Assembly: GCF_000400505.1 (NCBI RefSeq) | Contig: NZ_CM001857.1 | Span: 2,068,439-2,132,438, forward strand | Direction: 5' to 3' | Origin: Musicola paradisiaca NCPPB 2511 | GTDB taxonomy: Bacteria > Pseudomonadota > Gammaproteobacteria > Enterobacterales > Enterobacteriaceae | DNA length: 64,000 nucleotides | Shown here: one piece after another, positions 54,653 to 63,888 of the stretch | Numbering within the stretch: position 1 is the first letter of the stretch | Layout of the letters: every line of letters begins with the position of its first letter | The notes under the pieces: generated by a model | What the model saw: the letters and a program-made list of their open reading frames with translations, nothing else | Databases searched by the model: none | Told to the model about the DNA's origin: nothing | Made by a program: the position numbers and the translations under genes

Positions 54653-54956
54653 GACGCCGTCTTCCGTCCGTTGTGGTTTTTTCACAGGGTCTCCCGCATA
54701 GCTCGTTGACGCACTCCGTGTCTTCCCGACGGGAAAACGCGGCGGGATTATCACCAACGCGCGCTCTATCCATCGTGAGCCTGGTCAATTTTGGCGACAG
54801 GATGCGGCATTTTCCCCCTGATGTATATGCAATTTTCCTCATAACCTCAGCGTTTTTTATCATTAATTAAACAAATCAATACGCGATAATAATGTGTAAA
54901 ACACATATTTGGCGGATGTTCGTCCGTCGCATGATTGAACACAGGAGTTGGAATCC
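54653..54956. promoter_or_regulatory. Divergent LysR-operon control region
   Basis: ATGTGT-AAA-ACACAT (54892-54906) is a perfect short palindrome 51 bp before the flavoprotein ATG, inside an AT-rich stretch (54830-54910). It is the best candidate LysR operator. No other sites are clear. Confidence 0.45.
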
Positions 54957-56415
54957 ATGGCGTCACGACAGGGGGGCGGGTTGCTCGCGTTGGAAGCCCG
55001 ATTGAAAGAGGAACTGCAATGGCTGGAATTGCCCGCTCGGCCCTGGGTGCCGCCGCGACAAACGGCGCAGGGGCAACCGGTGCTGGATGTGGCGATTCTG
55101 GGGGCCGGCATGTGCGGATTAGCCGCCGCGGCGGCGTTGCGGCTGGCGGGGGTGGACAATGTGCGCTGCTTCGACCGGGCGGGCGCCGGGCGTGAAGGGC
55201 CGTGGAAAACCTACGCGCGCATGGCGACGCTGCGCTCGCCGAAACAACTAACCGGCCCGGCGCTGGGGTTGGCGTCGCTGACATTTCGCGCCTGGTATCA
55301 GGCACAGTTCGGCGAACACGCCTGGGATGCGCTGGACAAGATCCCCCCGCACCCAGTGGATGGATTATCTGGTCTGGTATCGTCGGGTGCTGGATCTGCC
55401 GGTGCAGAACGACACCGAAATCACCCGGATCCTGCCGGGTACGGACGGGCTGCTGGCGCTGGAAACCCGCCATCTGACCCGCGGCGAGGTGCGACGCTAC
55501 TACGCACGCCGGGTGGTGGTGGCGAGCGGGCGCGATGGATTAGGCGGGCCGTATGTGCCGGTTATCGCCGAAACGCTGGATCGGCGCTACTGGGCGCACA
55601 CCTCCGACGCCATCGACTTTGACGCTCTGCGCGGTAAACGTGTGGCGGTGATCGGCGCGGGCGCCTCGGCGATGGACAATGCCGCCGAAGCGTTGGAGCG
55701 TGGGGCAGGCGAAGTGCACCTGTTTTTCCGGCGGCAGGATATCCCGCGTATCAACAAATTCACCGGCATTGCCAGTCAGGGGGTGGTGCAGGGTTTTCTG
55801 GGGCTCAGCGACGACTGGAAGTGGAAATTTCTGCATACCACGCTGGCGGCCCAGACGCCGCCGCCGCGGGATTCCACCCTGCGGGTGTCGCGTCATGCCA
55901 ACGCCTTTTTCCATGCCGGCAGCTCGGTCGAGGCGTTGACCACGACGGATGGCGCGGTACGCCTGACGACGCCCAAAGGCGACTGGTCAGTTGATTTCGT
56001 GATTTTCGCCACCGGTTTTCAGGTGGATTTGCCGCAGCGTAGCGAACTGGCGCACTTCATTCCGGCCATCAAACAGTGGCGCGATGTGTTTACGCCGGCG
56101 GCGGGTCTGGAAAACGCGGAGCTAGCGGCGGCGCCCTATCTGGGGCCGGCGTTCGAGTTTCAGGCCAAAACGCCGGAACAAAGCCCGCTGCTGGCGCGGA
56201 TCCACTGTTTCAATTACCCCTCGACCCTTACCCACGGCAAGCTGTCCGGCGATATTCCGGCGGTGAGCGACGGCGCTCGCCGGCTGACGCAGGGCATTAT
56301 CCGCAGCCTGTTCGTGGAGGACAGAGAACAACACTACGCCGACCTGCTGGCGTTTGAGACGCCGGAGTTGTTGGGCGACGAATGGCGCGACGCCGACGAG
56401 GTGCGGCATGGCTGA
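54957..56415 (+). pseudogene. FAD/NAD(P)-binding flavin monooxygenase-like protein, frameshifted
   Basis: 485 residues if repaired. An FAD motif (VAILGAGMCGLAAAAAL, about 46-62) and a NADP-binding motif (RVAVIGAGASAMDNAAEAL) with a preceding HTSDAIDF resemble flavin-containing monooxygenases, though the classical FMO fingerprint is incomplete. Family-like text PKQLTGPALGLASLTFRAW and ARMATLRSPK follows the first motif. At 55343-55348 six C break the frame; five read DKIPRTQWMDYLVWYRRVLDLPVQND. ATG 54957 has AGGAG about 10 nt upstream. It is first gene of the operon, and its stop overlaps the hydrolase start by 8 bp. Confidence 0.87.
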
Positions 56416-57250
56416 GATGGTCGTCAACGGCGCCTCGCTGGTGTACGCGCAGGCGGGAGAATCACATCCGCAAGCCATCATTATCCTGCACGGTGGCCGC
56501 GGTATCGGCGATCACCGCGGTGACTTTCAGGCGTTTCTGCCGCTGGCGGATCGCTACCATCTTATCGCCTACGATCAGCGCGGCTGCGGGCGGTCGAGCC
56601 TGACGCCGCCGTTGACCTTCGACCAGTTGGTGGACGATCTGGACGCGGTGCGTCGGCAACTGGCCGGCGATAAGCCGGTTATCGTGATCGGCGGTTCCTT
56701 CGGCGGGATGATCGCCCTGAGCTATGCGCTGAAATATCCGCAAGGGCTATCGCATCTGATTCTGCGCGGTACCGCCCCCAGCCATCACCACGAGGCGCAG
56801 GCCATCGCCAACTTCAACGCGCGGTTGCACAAAGCGCCCAGCGCATCGCTGGCCATGATCGACAAGCTGTTTTCCGACCGCGTGACGGATGACGTCGAAC
56901 TGCGCCTGATCTGGCTGGCGTTGCAGCCGCTGTATTACGAGCAGTTTGACGCCGATGCCGCGCTGGAACGCACCCGCACGCTGTCGCTGCACGTCACAAC
57001 CCACAATGCGTTGTTCGCCGACAAAGCCTATGACCTGCGCCACCGTCTGGCGGATATCCAGGCGCCGACGCTGGTGGTGGTGGGCGGCGAAGACTGGATC
57101 TGCCCGCCGGCGCAATCCCGGCTGATCGCCGAAGGCATTCCGGGGGCGCGCTATCTGGAGATCGCCGGCGCCAATCATCCGGTGCATATCGAGCAGAACG
57201 CCCGCGTTCTGGCGGCGATCCGCGCCTTCCTGTCGCCGCAGGAGGTGTGA
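56408..57250 (+). CDS. Alpha/beta hydrolase, proline iminopeptidase-like
   Basis: The 280-residue protein has the oxyanion HGGRG (near 28), the nucleophile elbow GGSFGGM with Ser, the acid in VGGEDWICPP and His in ANHPVHIE. The region AYDQRGCGRSS is shared with proline iminopeptidases and related S33 enzymes, so an N-terminal peptidase, amidase or ester hydrolase activity is likely. Translational overlap with the flavoprotein before it and the permease after it (TGATG) ties it to substrate handling in this operon. Confidence 0.88.
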   Translation: MAEMVVNGASLVYAQAGESHPQAIIILHGGRGIGDHRGDFQAFLPLADRYHLIAYDQRGCGRSSLTPPLTFDQLVDDLDAVRRQLAGDKPVIVIGGSFGGMIALSYALKYPQGLSHLILRGTAPSHHHEAQAIANFNARLHKAPSASLAMIDKLFSDRVTDDVELRLIWLALQPLYYEQFDADAALERTRTLSLHVTTHNALFADKAYDLRHRLADIQAPTLVVVGGEDWICPPAQSRLIAEGIPGARYLEIAGANHPVHIEQNARVLAAIRAFLSPQEV

Positions 57251-58170
57251 TGGCGCGCTTTATTCTGGTTCGGCTGTTGGAGGCGCTGATCGCCGTCTGG
57301 GGCGTGGTGACACTGGTGTTTTTCATCACCCGCGTACTGGGGGATCCCACCGTGCTGCTGTTACCGGTGGGTGCCGGGCAGGCGGAGCTGGACGCCTTGC
57401 GCCATGCGCTGGGGCTGGATCTCCCGTTGTATCAACAGTACGCCCGCACGCTGTGGGCCATGCTGCACGGGGATTTCGGCGTCTCGTTTCAGTACATGCA
57501 GCCGGCGTTTGAGGTGGTGCTACGGCATATGCCCGCCACCGTGACGCTGGCGCTGACGGCGCTGCTGTTCGGGGTGCTGCTGGGCGCGGCGGCGGGTGCG
57601 GTCGCCGCCCTGATGCGCGGCACGCTGCTGGAGCTGGTGGTGATGGTGGCGGCGTTGCTGGGGCAGGCGACGCCGGTCTTCTGGCTGGGCGTGATGCTGA
57701 TCCTGCTGTTTTCGGTGCAACTGGGCTGGCTGCCCACCGGCGGCGCGGGCGGCGTGCGCCATGTGGTGCTGCCCGCCGCCACGCTGGCGGTGTTCGTCAC
57801 CGCCTCCATCGCCCGTCTGCTGCGCTCCGCCATGCTCGATACCCTGCGGGAGGACTATGTGCGTACCGCCCGCGCCAAAGGGCTGTTGCCGCATACGGTG
57901 TTTTTCTGGCACGTGGCGCGTAACGCGCTGATCCCGGTCGTCACCATGGTGGGTATTATCGCCGGCGAGCTGCTGGGCGGCTCGGTGGTGACGGAAACGG
58001 TGTTCGCCTGGCCCGGCGTCGGACGGCTGATCGTGCAGGCGATTCAGGTACACGATTTCCCGGTGATCCAGGCCGGCGTAGTGGTGGTCGCCGTGCTGTT
58101 CATCGCCATCAATGTGATGGTGGACATGTTGTACGGCGTGCTTGACCCGCGTATTTCCCATCGTCGTTAA
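57250..58170 (+). CDS. Peptide-type ABC importer permease (DppB family)
   Basis: The 306-residue permease starts at the ATG overlapping the hydrolase stop. It has the first membrane segment at about 9-30, LGLDLPLYQQYARTLWAMLHGDFGVSFQY and the EAA loop REDYVRTARAKGLLPHTVFFWHVARNALIPVVT. The C-terminus (ETVFAWPGVGRLIVQAIQVHDFPVIQA) is classical for DppB/OppB. The ligand is unknown; the enzymes encoded with it suggest a peptide-like or amide compound. Confidence 0.94.
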   Translation: MARFILVRLLEALIAVWGVVTLVFFITRVLGDPTVLLLPVGAGQAELDALRHALGLDLPLYQQYARTLWAMLHGDFGVSFQYMQPAFEVVLRHMPATVTLALTALLFGVLLGAAAGAVAALMRGTLLELVVMVAALLGQATPVFWLGVMLILLFSVQLGWLPTGGAGGVRHVVLPAATLAVFVTASIARLLRSAMLDTLREDYVRTARAKGLLPHTVFFWHVARNALIPVVTMVGIIAGELLGGSVVTETVFAWPGVGRLIVQAIQVHDFPVIQAGVVVVAVLFIAINVMVDMLYGVLDPRISHRR

Positions 58171-58182
58171 GGAGGCTACGCG

Positions 58183-59040
58183 ATGAAAACCGTTATTTGG
58201 GCGCTGAGCCGCCACCGCGGCGGCCTGTTTGGTCTGGCGATGATCCTGTTGCTGTTGGCGGCGGCGCTGGCGGCGCCCTGGTTCGGGTTGCCGTCGCCCA
58301 CCCAGTCAAACCTGCTGCTGCGCATGCAGCCGCCGAGCTGGAGTGGGCTACTGACGCCGGGGGCGCATCCGCTGGGCACCGATGAGCTGGGGCGCGACGT
58401 GTTGTCACGGCTGTTGTTCGGCAGCCGCATCACGCTGACGGTGGCGCTGAGCGCGGTGCTGCTGGGCGGTGTCGTCGGCGTGCTGCTGGGCATGCTGGCC
58501 GGGTACTACGGCGGGCTTATCGATCGTGTGCTGATGCGGCTGGTGGATATTCAACTGGCGTTGCCGCTGATGTTGTTGGCGCTACTGGTGGTGGCGGCGC
58601 TGGGGCCGTCGTTGCAGAACCTGGTGTTGGTGCTGGCGCTGACCAGTTGGATCCGCTTTGCCCGCATCATTCGCGGGCAGACGCTGTCGCTGCGCGAACG
58701 GGAGTTCATCTTGTCGGCGCAGGCCATCGGCGCGAGCGGCTGGCGCATTCTGCTGCGCCATCTTCTGCCCAACGTACTGACGCCCGCGTTGGTGGTGGCG
58801 ACGCTGGAGCTGGCGCGCATCATCATCATGGATGCGGCGCTGTCGTTTCTCGGGCTGGGGGTGCAGCCGCCTGCGCCAAGCTGGGGGCGGATGCTGGCGG
58901 ACGGGCGGGTTTACTTGTCCAGCGCCTGGTGGATCGTCACCTTTCCCGGCCTGAGCATTCTGCTCACGGTATTGAGCGTCAACCTGCTGGGCGATGGGTT
59001 GCGCGACTATTTTGACCCGACATTGAGGAACCAACGATGA
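58183..59040 (+). CDS. Peptide-type ABC importer permease (DppC family)
   Basis: The 285-residue permease has AAGGAGG 7-13 nt before the ATG. Motifs are LGTDELGRDVLSRLLFGSRITL, the EAA loop FILSAQAIGASGWRILLRHLLPNVLTP and the ending LSFLGLGVQPPAPSWGRMLADGRVYL with NLLGDGLRDYFDP. It is coupled to the creatinase-like gene by an ATGA overlap. Confidence 0.94.
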   Translation: MKTVIWALSRHRGGLFGLAMILLLLAAALAAPWFGLPSPTQSNLLLRMQPPSWSGLLTPGAHPLGTDELGRDVLSRLLFGSRITLTVALSAVLLGGVVGVLLGMLAGYYGGLIDRVLMRLVDIQLALPLMLLALLVVAALGPSLQNLVLVLALTSWIRFARIIRGQTLSLREREFILSAQAIGASGWRILLRHLLPNVLTPALVVATLELARIIIMDAALSFLGLGVQPPAPSWGRMLADGRVYLSSAWWIVTFPGLSILLTVLSVNLLGDGLRDYFDPTLRNQR

Positions 59041-60239
59041 ATTCACCGCTGCATACTTCTGCCGCGTCGCGGCTTCCGGCCCGTGTCGAGCGTGTTCGCC
59101 GCGCGATGGCGGCGCAAGGGGTCGACGTCATGGTGTGCTTCAAGCCGGAGCACAGTTTCTACCTCAGCGGGTTTAACCCGATTATCTATTCCCACCCGGT
59201 GATCGCCATTGTCGCCGTCGGGCTCGACCCGATCATGCTGGTGCACGCACTGCGCGACAACCACGGACGCGGCAGTGCCTGGGTGAGCGATGTGCGTCTG
59301 TACGGCGCTTGGTCGAACAAGGTGACGCTGGGCGCCGACTGGCAGACCGCGTTGGCGGCGATTCTGGGCGATCTCGGCCTGGCGAATAAAACCGTCGGCA
59401 TCGAAGAGGATTTTCTGTCGTTGCGACGCGCTCATGAACTGCGGCAGACGCTGCCGCAGGCGAGTTTTACCGACATTTCGGCGCTACTGGAACAGGCCCG
59501 CCTGATCAAGGACGCGGATGAAATTGCCCACGCCCGTATCGCCGCGCGTCTGGCCGACCGGGGGATGGACGCGGCGATTGCCGCGGTCGCCGCCGGCGGC
59601 AACGAACGGGACATCAGCCTGGCATCCACCACCGCCATGCAACAGTTATGGGCGCAGGATTATCCGCAGGTGGAAGTGTGCGACTTCGGCTCGCTGGAAG
59701 GCGGCGTCCAGAGCGGGCTGGCGACCTGGGCGCTGGCGGGGGAACGGCTGTTTTTCAACTGCGACAACCCGACCACGCGCCGGCCGCAGCCGGGCGAAAC
59801 CGTCGGCATCTTCATCTGGAGCATCGCCAACGGCATCCATGCGGAAAACGAGCGCACGGTGGCGCTCGGCCCGCTGGCAGGCCCGCAACGGCGGCTGTTG
59901 GATACCATCCTGACGATTCGCAGCGAGGTGGATGCGCTGATCCGCCCCGGCACGCCCTATCGGGAGCTGTTTCTGGCGGTGAAATCCCGGCTGACGGCGC
60001 ACGGGTACGGCGACTACATTCCCGGCCGCATCGGCCACGGCATCGGGTTAGGGGCGCATGAGCACGCCTCGTTGGACTCGCGATCGTCGCTGGTGCTGGC
60101 GCCGGGCATGTTGATCACCTTTGAGCCGAACCTGCGGGTGCCGGGCGTTGGGGGCACCCAGATTTCCGATACCGTGCTGATTACCGACGGGGGGCGCGAA
60201 TACTTGACGCGCACCGCCGGCGGCTACCTTGAGGTGTAA
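59037..60239 (+). CDS. M24-fold (pita-bread) hydrolase, creatinase-like
   Basis: The 400-residue protein has a creatinase/prolidase N-terminal domain (RVERVRRAMAAQGVDVMVCFKPEHSFYLSGF) and an M24 domain from about 165. His (GHGIGLGAHEH) and Glu (ITFEPNL) are kept. The two aspartates that metallo-aminopeptidases use as metal ligands are replaced: in PGETVGIFIWSIANGIHAENERTV the first position is Phe and the second Glu. That stretch with its ERT resembles creatinase (non-metal) rather than Xaa-Pro aminopeptidase. A second Glu ligand near the end (GGTQISDTVLIT) is also changed to Ser. It probably hydrolyses a C-N bond in the imported compound. Confidence 0.85.
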   Translation: MNSPLHTSAASRLPARVERVRRAMAAQGVDVMVCFKPEHSFYLSGFNPIIYSHPVIAIVAVGLDPIMLVHALRDNHGRGSAWVSDVRLYGAWSNKVTLGADWQTALAAILGDLGLANKTVGIEEDFLSLRRAHELRQTLPQASFTDISALLEQARLIKDADEIAHARIAARLADRGMDAAIAAVAAGGNERDISLASTTAMQQLWAQDYPQVEVCDFGSLEGGVQSGLATWALAGERLFFNCDNPTTRRPQPGETVGIFIWSIANGIHAENERTVALGPLAGPQRRLLDTILTIRSEVDALIRPGTPYRELFLAVKSRLTAHGYGDYIPGRIGHGIGLGAHEHASLDSRSSLVLAPGMLITFEPNLRVPGVGGTQISDTVLITDGGREYLTRTAGGYLEV

Positions 60240-60243
60240 CGTC

Positions 60244-61248
60244 ATGGCGTTGCTGGAAGTCAAAAATCTGAGCGTGGTGTTTGACGGCGCCGCCGGGCCG
60301 ATACGGGCGGTGAACGATCTGTCCTATACGCTGACGGCCGGCGAGACGCTGGGGATCGTCGGCGAGTCCGGCTCCGGTAAAAGCGTGCACGCGCTGGCGA
60401 TGGTCGGGCTGCTGGCGTCGGCGGGGCGGGTGACGGCCGGCGAGGTCTGGTTCGACGGCCGCGACCTGCTGCGGCTTTCGCGGCGAGAGCGGCGCACGGT
60501 ATGGGGCCGGGAGATCGGCTTTGTGTTTCAGGATCCGATGACCTCGCTCAACCCGGTGCTGACCATTGAGCGTCAAGTGACGGAGCCATTGCGGCGTCAT
60601 CTGGGATTGTCGGCGCGCGCGGCGCGGGAGCAGGCGGTCGATCTGCTGGATCAGGTGGGGATCGTCAATCCGCGTCAGCGCTTGGGCCAGTACCCGCACG
60701 AGTTTTCCGGCGGTATGCGCCAGCGGGTGATGATTGCCATCGGCATCGCCTGCCGTCCGAAGCTGCTGATCGCCGATGAAGCCACCACCGCGCTGGATGT
60801 CACCGTCCAGGCGCAGATTCTGGCGCTGGTGCGCGACCTGAAACGGCAAATCGGCACCACCGTTATCTGGATTACCCACGACATGGGCGTGGTGGCCGGG
60901 CTGGCGGATACCGTTCAGGTGATGTACGGCGGCCGCATCATGGAGCGCGGCCCGGTGGAGGCCATTTTCGACGCGCCGCACAGCGCCTATACCTGGGGGC
61001 TGCTGAAATCGCTGCCGACCATTGCCCGGCGCGGCGCCGGGCGGTTGTACCCGATCCCCGGCAATCCGCCGGATCCGGCCCGCCTGCCGCCGGGCGATCC
61101 GTTCGCGCCCCGCAATCCGTTCGCCACCGAGCGCTGCTTTCGGGAAGTCCCGCCGCTGCGCCAGGTCGCGGGCGGCGCGCCCGGCCATCAGGTGGCGGCC
61201 TGGTACGATTTGCCTGCGCTGCTGGCGGCGCAGGGAGGTGCGGCATGA
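60244..61248 (+). CDS. Peptide-type ABC importer ATPase (DppD family)
   Basis: The 334-residue subunit has Walker A GESGSGKS (about 41-48), the Q-loop in [13 protein letters not shown], signature FSGGMRQRV, Walker [13 protein letters not shown] and the H-loop in WITHDMG. The C-terminal extension ([29 protein letters not shown]) is the OppD/DppD region with a Cys. The ribosome site GAGGTG overlaps the stop codon of the M24 gene. Confidence 0.94.
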   Translation: MALLEVKNLSVVFDGAAGPIRAVNDLSYTLTAGETLGIVGESGSGKSVHALAMVGLLASAGRVTAGEVWFDGRDLLRLSRRERRTVWGREIGFVFQDPMTSLNPVLTIERQVTEPLRRHLGLSARAAREQAVDLLDQVGIVNPRQRLGQYPHEFSGGMRQRVMIAIGIACRPKLLIADEATTALDVTVQAQILALVRDLKRQIGTTVIWITHDMGVVAGLADTVQVMYGGRIMERGPVEAIFDAPHSAYTWGLLKSLPTIARRGAGRLYPIPGNPPDPARLPPGDPFAPRNPFATERCFREVPPLRQVAGGAPGHQVAAWYDLPALLAAQGGAA

Positions 61249-62168
61249 CCCATGAGACACTCAACCCGACGCCGCTGCTGCGCGTCGAAGGATTACGGAA
61301 AACCTACCGCCCGACGGGCTGGCTCCAGGGCGGCGAGACGCCGCACAAGGCGGTGGACGGCCTCAGCTTCGATATTTGGCCGGGAGAAACGCTGGGGCTG
61401 GTGGGGGAGTCCGGTTCGGGCAAAAGCACCACCGGGCGACTGGTGCTGCAACTGGAGCGGCCCGACCGCGGCGAGATTCTCTTTGACGGCCAGCGCCTGA
61501 ACGGGCTGTCGCCGCGGCAGCTCAAGCCCTATCGGCGCGATATGCAGATCATTTTTCAGGATCCCTATTCCGCGCTCAACCCGCGCATGACCGTCGGCGA
61601 CATCGTGGCGGAGCCGCTGGTGGTGCACCGGTTGGCAACCGGCGCGCAGGCGCGGCGCGAGCGGGTGGCGGAGCTGTTCCGGCTGGTGGGATTGTCGCCG
61701 GATTTCATGCGGCGCTACCCGCACGAGTTTTCCGGCGGTCAGCGTCAGCGGGTTTGCATCGCCCGGGCGATTGCGCTGCGCCCGCGCTTTATCGTCGCCG
61801 ACGAACCTATTACCGCGCTGGATGTGTCGATTCAGGCGCAAATCGTCAACCTGTTTCAGGATTTGCAGGAGCAGTTGGGCCTGACCTATCTGTTCATCGC
61901 GCACGATCTGGCGATGGTGCGCTACCTGTGTCACCGGGTGGCGGTCATGCTGCGCGGGCGGATCGTGGAGATGGGGCCGACGGAAGCCCTGTTCACGCAC
62001 CCGCGCCACCCGTATACCCAGGCGCTGCTGTCCGCCATTCCGGTGCCCGATCCGCGTATTGAGCGGCAACGACGGCCGCTGAGCGTGGATATCGCCGCCT
62101 GCCTGCCGGATGCGCCGATGCAATGGCGGGAAGCGGCGCCGCAGCACTTTGTCCTGCAACCACAATGA
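61245..62168 (+). CDS. Peptide-type ABC importer ATPase (DppF family)
   Basis: The 307-residue subunit overlaps the previous gene by ATGA. It has Walker [28 protein letters not shown], signature FSGGQRQRV, Walker [13 protein letters not shown] and the H-loop in FIAHDLAMV. All catalytic residues are normal, in contrast to the other importer of this window. The stop codon is the first TGA of a 15-bp tandem repeat. Confidence 0.94.
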   Translation: MTHETLNPTPLLRVEGLRKTYRPTGWLQGGETPHKAVDGLSFDIWPGETLGLVGESGSGKSTTGRLVLQLERPDRGEILFDGQRLNGLSPRQLKPYRRDMQIIFQDPYSALNPRMTVGDIVAEPLVVHRLATGAQARRERVAELFRLVGLSPDFMRRYPHEFSGGQRQRVCIARAIALRPRFIVADEPITALDVSIQAQIVNLFQDLQEQLGLTYLFIAHDLAMVRYLCHRVAVMLRGRIVEMGPTEALFTHPRHPYTQALLSAIPVPDPRIERQRRPLSVDIAACLPDAPMQWREAAPQHFVLQPQ

Positions 62169-62209
62169 CTTATAAATAAATGACTTATAAATAAATAATT
62201 TATAAAACA
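62165..62209 (+). repeat. Three 15-bp AT-rich tandem repeats before the binding-protein gene
   Basis: ATGACTTATAAATAA occurs twice in tandem and a third degenerate copy (ATAATTTATAAA) follows. The repeats start in the DppF stop codon and lie in a 101-bp gap otherwise free of features, in a very GC-rich operon. Confidence 0.75.
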
Positions 62210-62269
62210 ATAACCTACACCACAATGACCGACAACCACCATAAATCATGCTTCAACCAGGGGATTCAC

Positions 62270-63769
62270 ATGAAGAGAACGATAATATCGCCCAGGGCGA
62301 CCGTCGCCATCGCTGCGGCGTTGATGTTTTCCAGCGTCGCCGGGGCGCAGACCGCCCGTATTGCGCTCGGCACCACCGTCAATACGCTGGATCCGCACAT
62401 GACCGCGTCGGTCGGCACCGACCTGAGCGTGCTCAGTCACATTTACCCGGCGCTGGTGCTGCGTGGGCCGGATCTGAAACTGCATCCGGAACTGGCGACG
62501 TCGTGGCAGGCGGTGAACGATACCACCTGGCGCTTCACGCTGCGTCCGGGGGCGAAATTCGCCGACGGCGAACCGCTGGACGCAGCGGCGGTGAAGTGGA
62601 ATCTGGATCGGGTGCGCGACCCGAAAGTCAACGCCCGCATCAAAGCCTGGTTTACGCAGGTTTCCGACGTCAAGGTGATTTCCCCCACCGAGCTGGAGGT
62701 GATCACCGCGTCGCCATATCCCGGTTTTGTCGATCAGATCTCTATGTTCCTGTTGTTGCCGCCGACGTGGGCCGGCAGCCATAACCCGGCGACGGAAACC
62801 CTGTCCGGCGGCCGTTATGTGCTGGCGGAAAACGTGCCGGGCGACCACCTGACGCTGAAGGCCAACCCAGACTTTTTCGGCGCCAAACCGACGTTTGATA
62901 CCGTCGAGTTTCGCATTATTCCGGAATCGGCCAGCCGCATCGCCGCGTTACTGACCGGGGAGGTATCGCTGATTACCGGCATCCCGACGGCGGAGCTGGC
63001 GCGCATCAACCAAAGCGGCAAAGCGGAGGCCGGCGCGGTGCCGTCGATGCGCAGTGTGATGATCAAGTTCAATACCGAGCAGGCGCCGCTGGATAACAAG
63101 ACGGTGCGGCAGGCGCTCAACTACGCGGTGGACAAAAACGCGATTTCCCAGGTGCTGTTCGACGGTCAGGCGCCGGTTTCCCAGTGCCAGGTGCTGACGC
63201 CGTCCTATTTCGGTTACAACCCGGCGCTCAAGGCGTATGACTACAACCCGGACAAGGCGCGCCAACTGCTGAAGCAGTCCGGGGCCGACCTGTCCCGGAG
63301 TATTACGCTGGACGTGCCTTCCGGCACCTACCTGCAGGGCAACGAAGTCGCGCAGGTGGTGGCGGCGCAGTTGGGCGAGGTCGGGCTGAAAGTGACCATC
63401 AATCAGCTGGAGTTCAGCAGCTACATGAACAAATACCTGAAGACCCATGAGCTGGCGCCGACGTCGCTGCTGGCGCAGGCTTGGCCGACGCTGGATGCCG
63501 ACGGCTTGCTGACGCTATTTGCACCGGGCAACAACTATGCGTACTGGCACCACGCCGGCTTTGGTCAGGCACTGGCGAACGGGCGCGCGGGCATCGACCC
63601 GGCGAAGCGGCTGGCGGCCTACCGCCAGGCGACGGAAATCATGTGCGATGAAGCGCCGGTGATCTTCCTGTATGCCCAGCCCGCTACCTACGGCGTGGCA
63701 AAAAACGTCCACTGGGCCAAACGCGGTGATGACTGGGTGCGCGCTTTCGACCTGACGCCGGCGCAATAA
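62270..63769 (+). CDS. Peptide-type ABC importer periplasmic binding protein (SBP family 5)
   Basis: The 499-residue protein has signal peptide MKRTIISPRATVAIAAALMFSSVAGA. Family sequence follows: LGTTVNTLDPHMTASVGTDLSVLSHIYPALV, HPELATSWQAVNDTTWRFTLRPGAKFADG and VMIKFNTEQAPLDNKTVRQALNYAVDK. It supplies the importer genes just upstream. ATG 62270 has AGGGG about 7 nt upstream; an earlier in-frame start at 62225 would spoil the signal peptide. It is probably the last transport gene of the operon. Confidence 0.93.
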   Translation: MKRTIISPRATVAIAAALMFSSVAGAQTARIALGTTVNTLDPHMTASVGTDLSVLSHIYPALVLRGPDLKLHPELATSWQAVNDTTWRFTLRPGAKFADGEPLDAAAVKWNLDRVRDPKVNARIKAWFTQVSDVKVISPTELEVITASPYPGFVDQISMFLLLPPTWAGSHNPATETLSGGRYVLAENVPGDHLTLKANPDFFGAKPTFDTVEFRIIPESASRIAALLTGEVSLITGIPTAELARINQSGKAEAGAVPSMRSVMIKFNTEQAPLDNKTVRQALNYAVDKNAISQVLFDGQAPVSQCQVLTPSYFGYNPALKAYDYNPDKARQLLKQSGADLSRSITLDVPSGTYLQGNEVAQVVAAQLGEVGLKVTINQLEFSSYMNKYLKTHELAPTSLLAQAWPTLDADGLLTLFAPGNNYAYWHHAGFGQALANGRAGIDPAKRLAAYRQATEIMCDEAPVIFLYAQPATYGVAKNVHWAKRGDDWVRAFDLTPAQ

Positions 63770-63888
63770 CACATCTAAAGAACATCGTGTAAAGAACACC
63801 GGGCCGAACCGGCCGGTATTGATGCGGCATGCGGTTGCCGTGTCGTAGCGAGAAAGGCCGCCCGAGTGGCTGACAACAGGAGGAATGC

